From the NCBI GenBank assembly GCA_002491905.1, contig DKWV01000041.1, positions 28,093 to 92,092 on the forward strand: 64,000 nucleotides of DNA, in the 5' to 3' direction. Within the stretch, counting starts at the first letter, position 1; every line of letters starts with the position of its first letter. Below the pieces are notes generated by a model. The model did no database searches. It saw nothing but the letters and a program-made list of their open reading frames with translations, and had not been told where the DNA came from. Origin of the DNA: Lachnospiraceae bacterium UBA7143 (GTDB lineage: Bacteria > Bacillota > Clostridia > Lachnospirales > Lachnospiraceae). Shown here one piece after another: positions 57,834-64,000 of this stretch. The position numbers and the translations under genes were made by a program.

Positions 57834-60113
57834 TTAACTTTCCTCCAGTGCATTGAGCCGGTTGGCGATATCCTGCACGTCCGCCATAGTAAAGCCGCTG
57901 CCGAAACTGACCACACCCCGGAGCGGCGTAAATCTTGCCATCGCCTCATTCATCTCCGCTGTGATGGCCTCATTTGCCGCGCTGCTCTTCTCCTCCGCAC
58001 TGCCCCCGAAAATATCCTGCTCCAAAAGCTCCTTCACGATTTCACGGGCGCGCGGGTCATCCAGTACATCTCCCATAGTCGTATCCGGTGTGTATACAAA
58101 AGGCAGGCGCACTGTCGATTCAACATTGACTTCTTTCGTGAGTCTTATATCTGCGGAGGACGCGCCTACCATAATCTCAAACGCACCCGTCTCCACATGC
58201 CAGTCATGAATATTCGCGCTGTAATACGCAAAAGCCCTCTTATCCAGTGTAAAGGTCACCGTCTTCGTCTCTCCCGGAGCAAGCTCCACCTTTTCAAATC
58301 CTTTCAGTTCTTTAACGGGACGGATCACCGTGCTCTCCTTATCCGCCACATAAAGCTGCACCACTTCTTTGCCCGCCATGCCGCCTGTATTTTTAATGTC
58401 CACGGACACCTCCATGATATCCGTATCCTTCATGGAATCTTTATCCGTGCGCAGGTTGGAATATGCAAAAGTAGTGTAGGAAAGACCGTGCCCAAAGGGG
58501 AACAGCACCTCCTGTTTCTTCTTATCATAATAGCGGTATCCCACAAAAATGCCTTCGCGGTACTCCACCACATCCCCCTCCCCGATATAGAAAAGATAGG
58601 ACGGATTATCCTCCAATTTGAGAGGAAATGTCTCCGGCAGCTTCGCACTGGGATTCACCCTGCCAAACAGAATATCGCAGACCGCGCCGCCCACTGCCTG
58701 ACCGCCGAGATATGCCTCCACAATACCCTTTACATCGTTTACCCAGGGCATCTCCACGGGAGAGCCGTTGTGAAGCACCACAATGGTATTCGGCTGTACT
58801 GCCACCACCTTTGCAATCAGCTCGTTCTGGCAGTCCGGCATCCGCATATGCTTTCTGTCAAACCCCTCCGACTCAAAGGCGTCAGGAAGCCCCGCAAAGA
58901 TAACCGCCGCCTTCGCTTTTTTCGCCGTCTCCACCGCCTCTGCAAGCAGTTTCTCGTCCGTTTTATCCTCTTTATCGTCAAAGCCCTGCGCATAAGTCAC
59001 ATTTACCATGCCCTCCACCGCGTCTAACGCCGAAGTGACCTTATGACTGTTTATGTGGGAGCTGCCGCCGCCCTGATAGCGGGGCGTCTTCGCATATTTT
59101 CCGATAAAGGCAATTTCCCCCTGTTCAGATAAAGGCAGCACGCCCTCATTTTTCAGGAGTACAATGGTTTCCTGCGCCACCTTCCGCGCCATCTCGTGAT
59201 CCCTGTCCCTGTCAAAGACCGCGCTCTTATCCCGGTTCTCCTCGTAGCGGAAAACTATATTCAGGATGCGCGCCACCGCAGCGTCCAGCACCTTTTCCGG
59301 GAGCTCACCGCTCTGCACTGCGCCCACGATCAGCTTATCGTTAGAGCCGTTCGAGGAAGGCATCTCCAGATCCAGTCCCGCCTGTAAATCCTTCACCCGG
59401 CTGTTGACCGCGCCCCAGTCGCTCATCACATACCCTTCAAATCCCCACTCGTCGCGCAGGACCTCCGTCAGATACTTATGGTTCTCCGCCGCGTAAGTGC
59501 CGTTTATCCTGTTATAAGAACACATCACCGTCCAGGGCTTCTCTTTTTTCACCGCTCCCTCAAAAGCCGCCAGATAAATTTCCCGGAGCGTCCGCTCGTC
59601 AATTCTGGAATCCGAGGACATCCTTCTCGTCTCCTGGTTGTTCGCCAGAAAATGCTTGATGCTGGTCCCCACATTCTTACTCTGTACGCCGTGAATCAAC
59701 GCTCCCGCCATCTCACCCGCCACAAAGGGATCCTCGGAATAATATTCAAAGTTACGTCCACAGAGCGGAGATCTCTTAATGTTCACCGCCGGACCCAGAA
59801 TCACGCTCACGCCCTCAGCCTGGCATTCTTCCCCCAGCGCCTCCCCCATCTGCCGCAGAAGTTCCCTGTTAAAGGAAGCCGCCGTGCCGCAGCCCGCCGG
59901 AAAACATACAGCCTTGATGCTGTCGTTGACCCCTAAATGGTCGCCCTCCTGATCCTGTTTGCGCAGGCCGTGAGGCCCGTCCGACACCATAGTAGCCGGA
60001 ATGCCCAGACGTTCCACAGCCTCCGTGTGCCAGAAATCCGCCCCCGAACACATAGAGGCTTTTTCCTCCAGTGTCATCTGTGATACGATTTCCCTGATCT
60101 TTTCTGCCGTCAT
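57834..60113 (-). CDS. Glycoside hydrolase family 3 (beta-glucosidase type)
   Basis: A 759-residue exo-glycosidase that releases terminal beta-D-glucose or related sugars. The N-terminal barrel contains VSDGPHGLRKQ, IKHFLANNQETRR and the nucleophile motif GFEGYVMSDWGAV (Asp). The alpha/beta sandwich with the acid/base (GLPDAFESEGFDRKHMRMP) and the C-terminal fibronectin type III-like domain (VDIKNTGGMAGKEVVQLYV) follow. No signal peptide, so cytosolic. The start at 60113 is chosen since GGAGG lies 5 nt before this ATG; the ATG 12 nt earlier overlaps that site. It heads a unit with the LysM gene. Confidence 0.95.
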   Translation of the reverse strand: MTAEKIREIVSQMTLEEKASMCSGADFWHTEAVERLGIPATMVSDGPHGLRKQDQEGDHLGVNDSIKAVCFPAGCGTAASFNRELLRQMGEALGEECQAEGVSVILGPAVNIKRSPLCGRNFEYYSEDPFVAGEMAGALIHGVQSKNVGTSIKHFLANNQETRRMSSDSRIDERTLREIYLAAFEGAVKKEKPWTVMCSYNRINGTYAAENHKYLTEVLRDEWGFEGYVMSDWGAVNSRVKDLQAGLDLEMPSSNGSNDKLIVGAVQSGELPEKVLDAAVARILNIVFRYEENRDKSAVFDRDRDHEMARKVAQETIVLLKNEGVLPLSEQGEIAFIGKYAKTPRYQGGGSSHINSHKVTSALDAVEGMVNVTYAQGFDDKEDKTDEKLLAEAVETAKKAKAAVIFAGLPDAFESEGFDRKHMRMPDCQNELIAKVVAVQPNTIVVLHNGSPVEMPWVNDVKGIVEAYLGGQAVGGAVCDILFGRVNPSAKLPETFPLKLEDNPSYLFYIGEGDVVEYREGIFVGYRYYDKKKQEVLFPFGHGLSYTTFAYSNLRTDKDSMKDTDIMEVSVDIKNTGGMAGKEVVQLYVADKESTVIRPVKELKGFEKVELAPGETKTVTFTLDKRAFAYYSANIHDWHVETGAFEIMVGASSADIRLTKEVNVESTVRLPFVYTPDTTMGDVLDDPRAREIVKELLEQDIFGGSAEEKSSAANEAITAEMNEAMARFTPLRGVVSFGSGFTMADVQDIANRLNALEES

Positions 60114-60309
60114 GCCATCCTCCATTCTGCAGTATGGTTTTCATACCGCACACATTCATCGGGACGGTCTCCGCACCTTCTCCGTATGTATGATAGGATG
60201 GCCGCCCCATGTTCTTAGTGTATCATGACAGGGTACGGCTTCCAATAGGTTTTTTGTATAACTTTGTGAGATAATTACTGTAAAAACTTACAAAGGAGAA
60301 ATTTATATT

Positions 60310-61230
60310 ATGAGCGACTTACAGACACATATTACCAACTATCTTTATTACTGCCGTGCACAGAAGCGTCTGGATGAAAAGACACTGAAAGCCTATCGGA
60401 TCGACTTAAGACAATTTACGGAACGCTTCCCTGCCGCAAATGTTTCCGAAATTGCCCCCTCCGATCTGGAGGGATATATCGCCAGCCTCCACCAGCAGTA
60501 TAAGCCCAAAACCGTCAAGCGGAAAATTGCCTCCATAAAGGCCTTCTTTCATTACCTTGAATGCAGGGAAATCATCGACCGAAACCCTTTTGGCAAAATC
60601 CAGATACGCTTTCGGGAGCCGGTCCTCCTTCCTAAAACCATACCTCTATACACGGTCGAGGCATTCCTGTCCGCTATTTACCGGCAGCGACAGAGTGCCC
60701 GGACAGCTTACCAGAGAAGGAACGCGCTACGGGATGCTGCGGCCATAGAGCTTTTATTTGCCACCGGCATGAGAATATCCGAGCTCTGCTCCCTGAAAGA
60801 ATGCGACGTGGATCTGCATGACGCCACCGTCCTTATCTATGGCAAGGGAAGAAAAGAGCGGCGGATCCAAATCGGAAGCGAGGCCGTGATCCGTGTCCTT
60901 GCAGACTATAAAGAAGACTTCCACGAGGAAATTCAGGCATGCCACCGCTTTTTCGCCAGCCAGTCCGGGAAGGCATTCTCTGACCAGGCCGTCCGAAGGA
61001 TGATATGCAAATACTCCTCCCTCGCATCCATAGAAATGCACATCACTCCGCATATGTTCCGCCACACCTTTGCCACGAGCCTTTTGGAGGCTGATGTGGA
61101 TATCCGGTTTATCCAGGAAATGCTTGGGCACAGTTCCATCAATGTCACGGAAATTTATACCCACGTAGCGGTGGGAAAACAGAGGGATATTTTGAGGACG
61201 AAACATCCGAGGAGGGGGTTGCGGGTGTGA
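60310..61230 (+). CDS. Tyrosine recombinase (XerC/XerD-like integrase)
   Basis: A 306-residue site-specific recombinase. The N-terminal SAM-like core-binding domain (THITNYLYYCRAQKRLDEKTLKAYRIDLRQF) is followed by the catalytic domain with all family residues: Arg in LFATGMRISELCSL, Lys in IYGKGRKERRIQI, His-x-x-Arg in HMFRHTFA, His in MLGHSSINVTEIYTHV and Tyr in the same motif. It could be a housekeeping Xer or the integrase of the AT-rich segment that follows it. Its base composition matches the core genes to its left. AAAGGAG lies 11 nt before the ATG, and a terminator follows. Confidence 0.93.
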   Translation: MSDLQTHITNYLYYCRAQKRLDEKTLKAYRIDLRQFTERFPAANVSEIAPSDLEGYIASLHQQYKPKTVKRKIASIKAFFHYLECREIIDRNPFGKIQIRFREPVLLPKTIPLYTVEAFLSAIYRQRQSARTAYQRRNALRDAAAIELLFATGMRISELCSLKECDVDLHDATVLIYGKGRKERRIQIGSEAVIRVLADYKEDFHEEIQACHRFFASQSGKAFSDQAVRRMICKYSSLASIEMHITPHMFRHTFATSLLEADVDIRFIQEMLGHSSINVTEIYTHVAVGKQRDILRTKHPRRGLRV

Positions 61231-61259
61231 AAAAGCGGTGAATAGTTTGGTCATTGGGG

Positions 61260-61287
61260 AAGCGGCTCCGCGTGGGGGCTGCTTTTT
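61260..61287 (+). terminator. Terminator of the tyrosine recombinase gene
   Basis: A 10-bp stem with two G-U pairs (61260-61269 with 61275-61284) followed by a T-run (61283-61287) on the plus strand, 30 bp after the stop. Confidence 0.75.
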
Positions 61288-61335
61288 CGTTGCCGTATAG
61301 CTGCGCCTAAATCCACTTAGACTCAGGAATGTTTT

Positions 61336-61590
61336 CTATTTCTTCTCCAATTCCTGTATCAGTTTAGGGTCTGCAATCCTTACGGGTTGACCACCTTTGA
61401 TATACTGACCGTCTATATATCTTGCGATCACAGGAAACATATCTTGAAAGAGAAGCACCGTTTTACGATCTCTAAAAGCGAAGTAGTGCGGACGCTTTGT
61501 ATCCTCATAATTGACTTTCAGATAGGGGTCTTGTATTTTTGCGAAAAAATCATCAGATACAAAATACAGGCTTCCCGTCATAATTTCCAT
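61336..61590 (-). pseudogene. Type III toxin-like gene (CptN/ToxN kind), shortened
   Basis: An 84-residue product in two blocks. The first (GSLYFVSDDFFAKIQDPYLKVNYEDTKRPHYFAF) resembles the N-terminus of the CptN/TenpN/ToxN-type endoribonuclease toxins, and the second (KTVLLFQDMFPVIARYIDGQYIKGGQPVRIADPKLIQELEKK) resembles their later part. From memory such toxins have about 150-170 residues, with a segment between these blocks and a further C-terminal helix region. Here the blocks join directly after FAFRD and the end is missing, so an internal deletion and truncation are inferred. Upstream are the parts of a type III system: promoter, 45-nt repeats and hairpin. Probably inactive. Confidence 0.6.
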
Positions 61591-61613
61591 AATCGCCTTT
61601 TCTCCCTGTACAA

Positions 61614-61649
61614 TTTAAGCCCCCTGCCATTTAGGACAAGAGGCTTAAA
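61614..61649 (-). terminator. Hairpin between antitoxin repeats and toxin gene
   Basis: A perfect 8-bp stem TTTAAGCC/GGCTTAAA (61649-61642 with 61621-61614), 20-nt loop, on the minus strand. In type III systems a leaky terminator in this place sets the antitoxin-to-toxin ratio. The tail after it is only weakly T-rich. Confidence 0.55.
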
Positions 61650-61653
61650 AACT

Positions 61654-61742
61654 TTTTCACGGTCTATTTATTATTCGCATGACCGGGAGCGAACCACGTT
61701 TTCACGGTCTATATATTATCCGCATGACCGGAAGCGGACTAC
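61654..61742 (-). ncRNA. Candidate type III antitoxin RNA, two ~45-nt tandem repeats
   Basis: On the plus strand, units at 61654-61698 (45 nt) and 61699-61742 (44 nt) both begin TTTTCACGGTCTAT and contain CGCATGACCGG; about 37 of 44 positions agree. A partial third unit starts at 61743. Transcribed from the minus strand, each unit would be an RNA of about 45 nt with GGTCAT ... GACCGTG pairing possible, the size known for CptIN antitoxin RNAs. They lie between a consensus promoter and the toxin-like gene, in the right orientation. Confidence 0.65.
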
Positions 61743-61772
61743 TTTTAAGGTAGTTTCCTACCTATCACTATT

Positions 61773-61801
61773 ATTATATGCAAGCCTTGCAAATATGTCA
61801 A
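61773..61801 (-). promoter_or_regulatory. Consensus promoter of the toxin-antitoxin-like locus
   Basis: Perfect TTGACA (61801-61796), 17 bp, perfect TATAAT (61778-61773) on the minus strand. The predicted start near 61766 is followed by a GGTAG-GAAA-CTACC hairpin and then the repeats. The full-consensus promoter suggests strong constitutive RNA synthesis. Confidence 0.85.
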
Positions 61802-61849
61802 TACCACGAAAAATTTAATATGTAAATTTGTTTATTGGTTTATCGGCCT

Positions 61850-61993
61850 CTAGAATGTAATAGCTGCCGCACAAAGCTTTTTTCTAGGGAATACTTGCCA
61901 GTCAATAATACATGTTTGATATTCCTTTTTCTGTAATACAACCCCAGCCGTGATTCCTGCCGGTCCCGCACCGATTATCACAACATCTTCCAT
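61850..61993 (-). pseudogene. N-terminal fragment of an FAD-dependent oxidoreductase
   Basis: A 47-residue frame starting MEDVVIIGAGPAGITAGVVLQKKEYQTCIID, a Rossmann FAD-binding GxGxxG motif, then PRKKLCAAAI, as in geranylgeranyl-reductase-type flavoproteins. It ends at a TAG where those proteins continue for 300 or more residues. No continuation was found in other frames before the toxin-antitoxin promoter, so it is a remnant cut by a deletion or rearrangement. A prenyl-synthase-like gene 1.2 kb away on the same strand may once have been its partner. Confidence 0.75.
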
Positions 61994-62131
61994 AGCTTCG
62001 TCTTCCTTATGATGGATAATTGGGAGTTATCTTCATATTTTGGTGGTGGAATCAACCATACAAATGTTTTCCTTTTGGCAGGGAATAATCTATAAAATAA
62101 CTATAAACGGATAATTGAGTGAGATATACAA

Positions 62132-63178
62132 ATGAATAAGCTAGTCGCGAAATTACAGAATATGTGGGCACACATTGCAAAAATACATAACAATATTACA
62201 GATAAAATATTAACAGCTATTGTTAAAGTAAACGCATGTGTTTTTATACTTGCAACTGCTGGTTTTTATTGCTTAGGAATTGTTATCAATTATTTTATAG
62301 AATTTCCTAAATTTATTTTTTTTCAATCTCTTTTTATGGGAATTTTTGCTATTGCCTTTTTTTCAATCCGTTATTTTGAAAAGCAGATGGAGGAGATTCA
62401 CCAAATGATTTCAGGTGATATCACATTGTTCCTGATTGATGATGAGATTTATCGTTTAAGATATTCTGCGCTTAACCTTATCATTCCGCCAATAGCTGGT
62501 GCTTTTTTTGGCTGTTTGGCAGCACAATTATTTAATATAAATATAATATCACTGTCCTCATTTTACCTTATTGCCATATATACGGTATGTGTTTTAGTAA
62601 GTTTCCTGGGATATTTACAATATATATATCTGTTTGCATATATTCAAAAACTAGGGAATACTACCGAAAAAATCTCGCTGTATAATAAAGATTATCCCAC
62701 CAATACAAAATGGGTAGTTTCACTGACTAAACTTTACAGTAAATATCGAAGCATCTTTTTTATTTTAGGATCAGCTTATGTATTCGGCGTTATATATTTT
62801 GTATTGTGTGATGATTATATGGTAATAGAAAAAATTGTCTCATATAATGTATATAAGATTTTATTAGTAATTTTTTGGGGAAGTGTTTTCCTCGCGATTG
62901 TATTTTTTTTCCCAATCAGCGCCATAATTGAACAACAGAATATTAAGAGAATTGTTGAAAAACTTAAGGATCAATCTATTGGTTATCTGAATAATATGAT
63001 ACCTGAAAAATCTATAAATAATGCACAAAAAATGCAAAAATCTTCCCTTGTCATTGCTATTGCCAACACACCAGACTATCCGATAAAGGATAGTCTCGCA
63101 ATTGCATTTTCGGCGTTCGTAAGTATTATCAATTTAACTGCATCGGTTGTTGCAATTATCGAATTTACTGTGGCATAA
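62132..63178 (+). CDS. Multi-pass membrane protein, not recognised
   Basis: A 348-residue protein with about six hydrophobic segments (near residues 33-55, 63-80, 115-135, 140-165, 208-228 and 240-265) and a last one near the C-terminus (SLAIAFSAFVSIINLTASVVAIIEF). Between them lie polar Lys/Asn/Ile-rich loops; no motif of a known transporter or enzyme was seen. Codon use is strongly A/T-ending, unlike genes left of 61 kb. The ribosome site is weak (GTGAGAT). It faces the truncated flavoprotein fragment and converges with the prenyl-synthase-like gene. The function is unknown. Confidence 0.75.
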   Translation: MNKLVAKLQNMWAHIAKIHNNITDKILTAIVKVNACVFILATAGFYCLGIVINYFIEFPKFIFFQSLFMGIFAIAFFSIRYFEKQMEEIHQMISGDITLFLIDDEIYRLRYSALNLIIPPIAGAFFGCLAAQLFNINIISLSSFYLIAIYTVCVLVSFLGYLQYIYLFAYIQKLGNTTEKISLYNKDYPTNTKWVVSLTKLYSKYRSIFFILGSAYVFGVIYFVLCDDYMVIEKIVSYNVYKILLVIFWGSVFLAIVFFFPISAIIEQQNIKRIVEKLKDQSIGYLNNMIPEKSINNAQKMQKSSLVIAIANTPDYPIKDSLAIAFSAFVSIINLTASVVAIIEFTVA

Positions 63179-63205
63179 GGCTATTGATGAATAATTTGCC
63201 TTTTA

Positions 63206-64000
63206 TCAAATTAATCGACTTTTACATTCCTGTATAATTGTATGGATAAAATGGTGAAACAAACGACACCAATCACCGCACAGTCCCAGACTTTCTAATT
63301 CATCAATTTGTTCATTTATTTTTTCATATATTGAGTTAACTTCTCTACTAAAAGAGTCATTAATTTTATAACGTTTGAAATAATGTATCAATAGGTCATT
63401 TGTAGCATCCTCAGACTGCATAGATGCTAACGCTTCTTTTTCCTGTTTAGAAATCAAATTGTACAGTAAAGTTAGAGCAATGTTTTTCTTGCCATATACT
63501 ATATCCGTGTTTAAACGCCCTTTGTGCTGTTTCAATTTTTCCTGTTGACAAAATGCTTCTAAGTCATTCATTACTTGAAATATAAAACCACATTCATATC
63601 CGATCAGCAGTAGCGTGTCCTCAATTTTTTTGTTATTTCCATTTCCAGCATAATATCCCAAGAGTATACTATTCGATATCAAGGGAGATGTCTCCAACTC
63701 AATAATCTCTTTAATTTTTTCATAATTGTATCGGTCAGTTTCATTTAGATTTAACTCTTTCAGTTCGCCTAATGACATATCATACATTATTTTAGTTAAT
63801 ATGCCGATCCCCTTATCTTTTAGTACAACATATTCTTCGCTTTCTAAAATGAACTGATTCATTTTCTGAACTGAGACACTGAGAAGATTAACCGCAAACA
63901 TCATAGTATTTTCTGAGCCATGCTCTGTATGAAATGCACATTTTCCATGTCTGGCGGGATCTCCATCAATTAAATCATCGCGTGAAACGTTGCCGCATAA
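63206..64000 (-). CDS. Polyprenyl-synthase-like (class I isoprenoid) protein, 5' end outside window
   Basis: The frame is open to the window edge; 264 residues are visible. A first aspartate-rich motif DDLIDGD followed by RHGK lies about 25 residues from the edge, as in trans-prenyl diphosphate synthases. The second motif is degenerate: GFIFQVMNDLEAF in place of FQxxDDxxD. That change occurs in ComQ-like isoprenyl transferases and inactive subunits, so the reaction is uncertain. The sequence is AT-rich like the neighbouring island. It converges with the membrane protein gene, 27 bp apart. Confidence 0.7.
   Translation of the reverse strand, partial: LCGNVSRDDLIDGDPARHGKCAFHTEHGSENTMMFAVNLLSVSVQKMNQFILESEEYVVLKDKGIGILTKIMYDMSLGELKELNLNETDRYNYEKIKEIIELETSPLISNSILLGYYAGNGNNKKIEDTLLLIGYECGFIFQVMNDLEAFCQQEKLKQHKGRLNTDIVYGKKNIALTLLYNLISKQEKEALASMQSEDATNDLLIHYFKRYKINDSFSREVNSIYEKINEQIDELESLGLCGDWCRLFHHFIHTIIQECKSRLI

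Noticed and set aside
57744..59027. 427-codon plus-strand frame opposite the GH3 and LysM genes
   Set aside because: Shadow of two well-supported minus-strand genes; His/Arg/Leu-rich product without domains.
1..64000. tRNA, rRNA and complete insertion sequences
   Set aside because: Gaps were read for cloverleaf ends, rRNA signatures and transposase genes with terminal repeats; none could be supported by eye.

Overview
The window looks like chromosomal DNA of a Gram-positive anaerobe of the Clostridia, most likely Lachnospiraceae. The reasons are the hrcA-grpE-dnaK order with a CIRCE operator, AGGAGG-type ribosome binding sites before almost every gene, the hprK/whiA/rapZ/Crh-type gene block, a DUF6465-like protein, and LytTR/GHKL two-component and RsbU-like genes. 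No rRNA, tRNA, CRISPR array or complete insertion sequence was seen. Most genes lie on the minus strand.

Layout. 1-3.4 kb: heat-shock operon hrcA-grpE-dnaK, with dnaK cut by the window edge. 3.5-11 kb: a DUF6465-like protein, UppP, a patatin-like hydrolase, an aminotransferase, a GH36 alpha-galactosidase and glycerol kinase. 11-15.2 kb: an AEC transporter, a DUF4474 protein, a metallophosphoesterase and pyruvate kinase. 15.3-22.8 kb: a galactoside module with an AraC regulator, a sugar-binding lipoprotein, two ABC permeases and LacZ. 22.9-27.5 kb: an ammonium transporter fused to a PII domain, an EamA transporter, a GNAT protein and a cyclophilin. 27.5-32.5 kb: DUF3137 and LemA proteins, a GHKL kinase, a LytTR regulator and a frameshifted lipoprotein gene whose promoter carries a 20-bp-period direct repeat. 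32.7-39.6 kb: an accessory stretch with an FtsX-type permease without ATPase, an XRE/membrane regulator, lipoproteins, a sigma/anti-sigma pair with a paralogous lipoprotein, and an Rpn-type nuclease. 39.8-45.2 kb: an RsbU-like phosphatase, an AGCS symporter behind a structured leader, aldolase and a lipid kinase. 45.3-54.9 kb: a core block uvrC, hprK, ROK glucokinase, murB, rapZ, whiA and a Crh-like HPr, plus ftsH. 55-60.1 kb: pyrG, a LysM protein and a GH3 glucosidase. 60.3-64 kb: a tyrosine recombinase followed by an AT-rich island.

The sugar genes (alpha-galactosidase, beta-galactosidase, beta-glucosidase, lac-like ABC transporter) feed into glycolysis genes also present here (glucokinase, aldolase, pyruvate kinase). 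HprK and the Crh-like protein are the expected carbon-control layer. In the Crh-like protein residue 15 is Glu instead of the phosphorylatable His, while Ser46 is kept.

The most unusual content is at 61.3-61.8 kb on the minus strand. A consensus promoter is followed by two ~45-nt tandem repeats, a hairpin, and a short gene resembling the toxin of a type III (RNA antitoxin) toxin-antitoxin system of the CptIN/ToxIN kind. The toxin seems internally deleted. Next to it lie a truncated FAD oxidoreductase, an unrecognised membrane protein and a prenyl-synthase-like gene. Other points of interest are structured leaders before amt, the AGCS symporter and pyrG, a possible family of ~100-130-bp hairpin elements (24.76-24.87 and 56.73-56.86 kb), and operator-like direct repeats at 32.62-32.65 and 34.55-34.58 kb.
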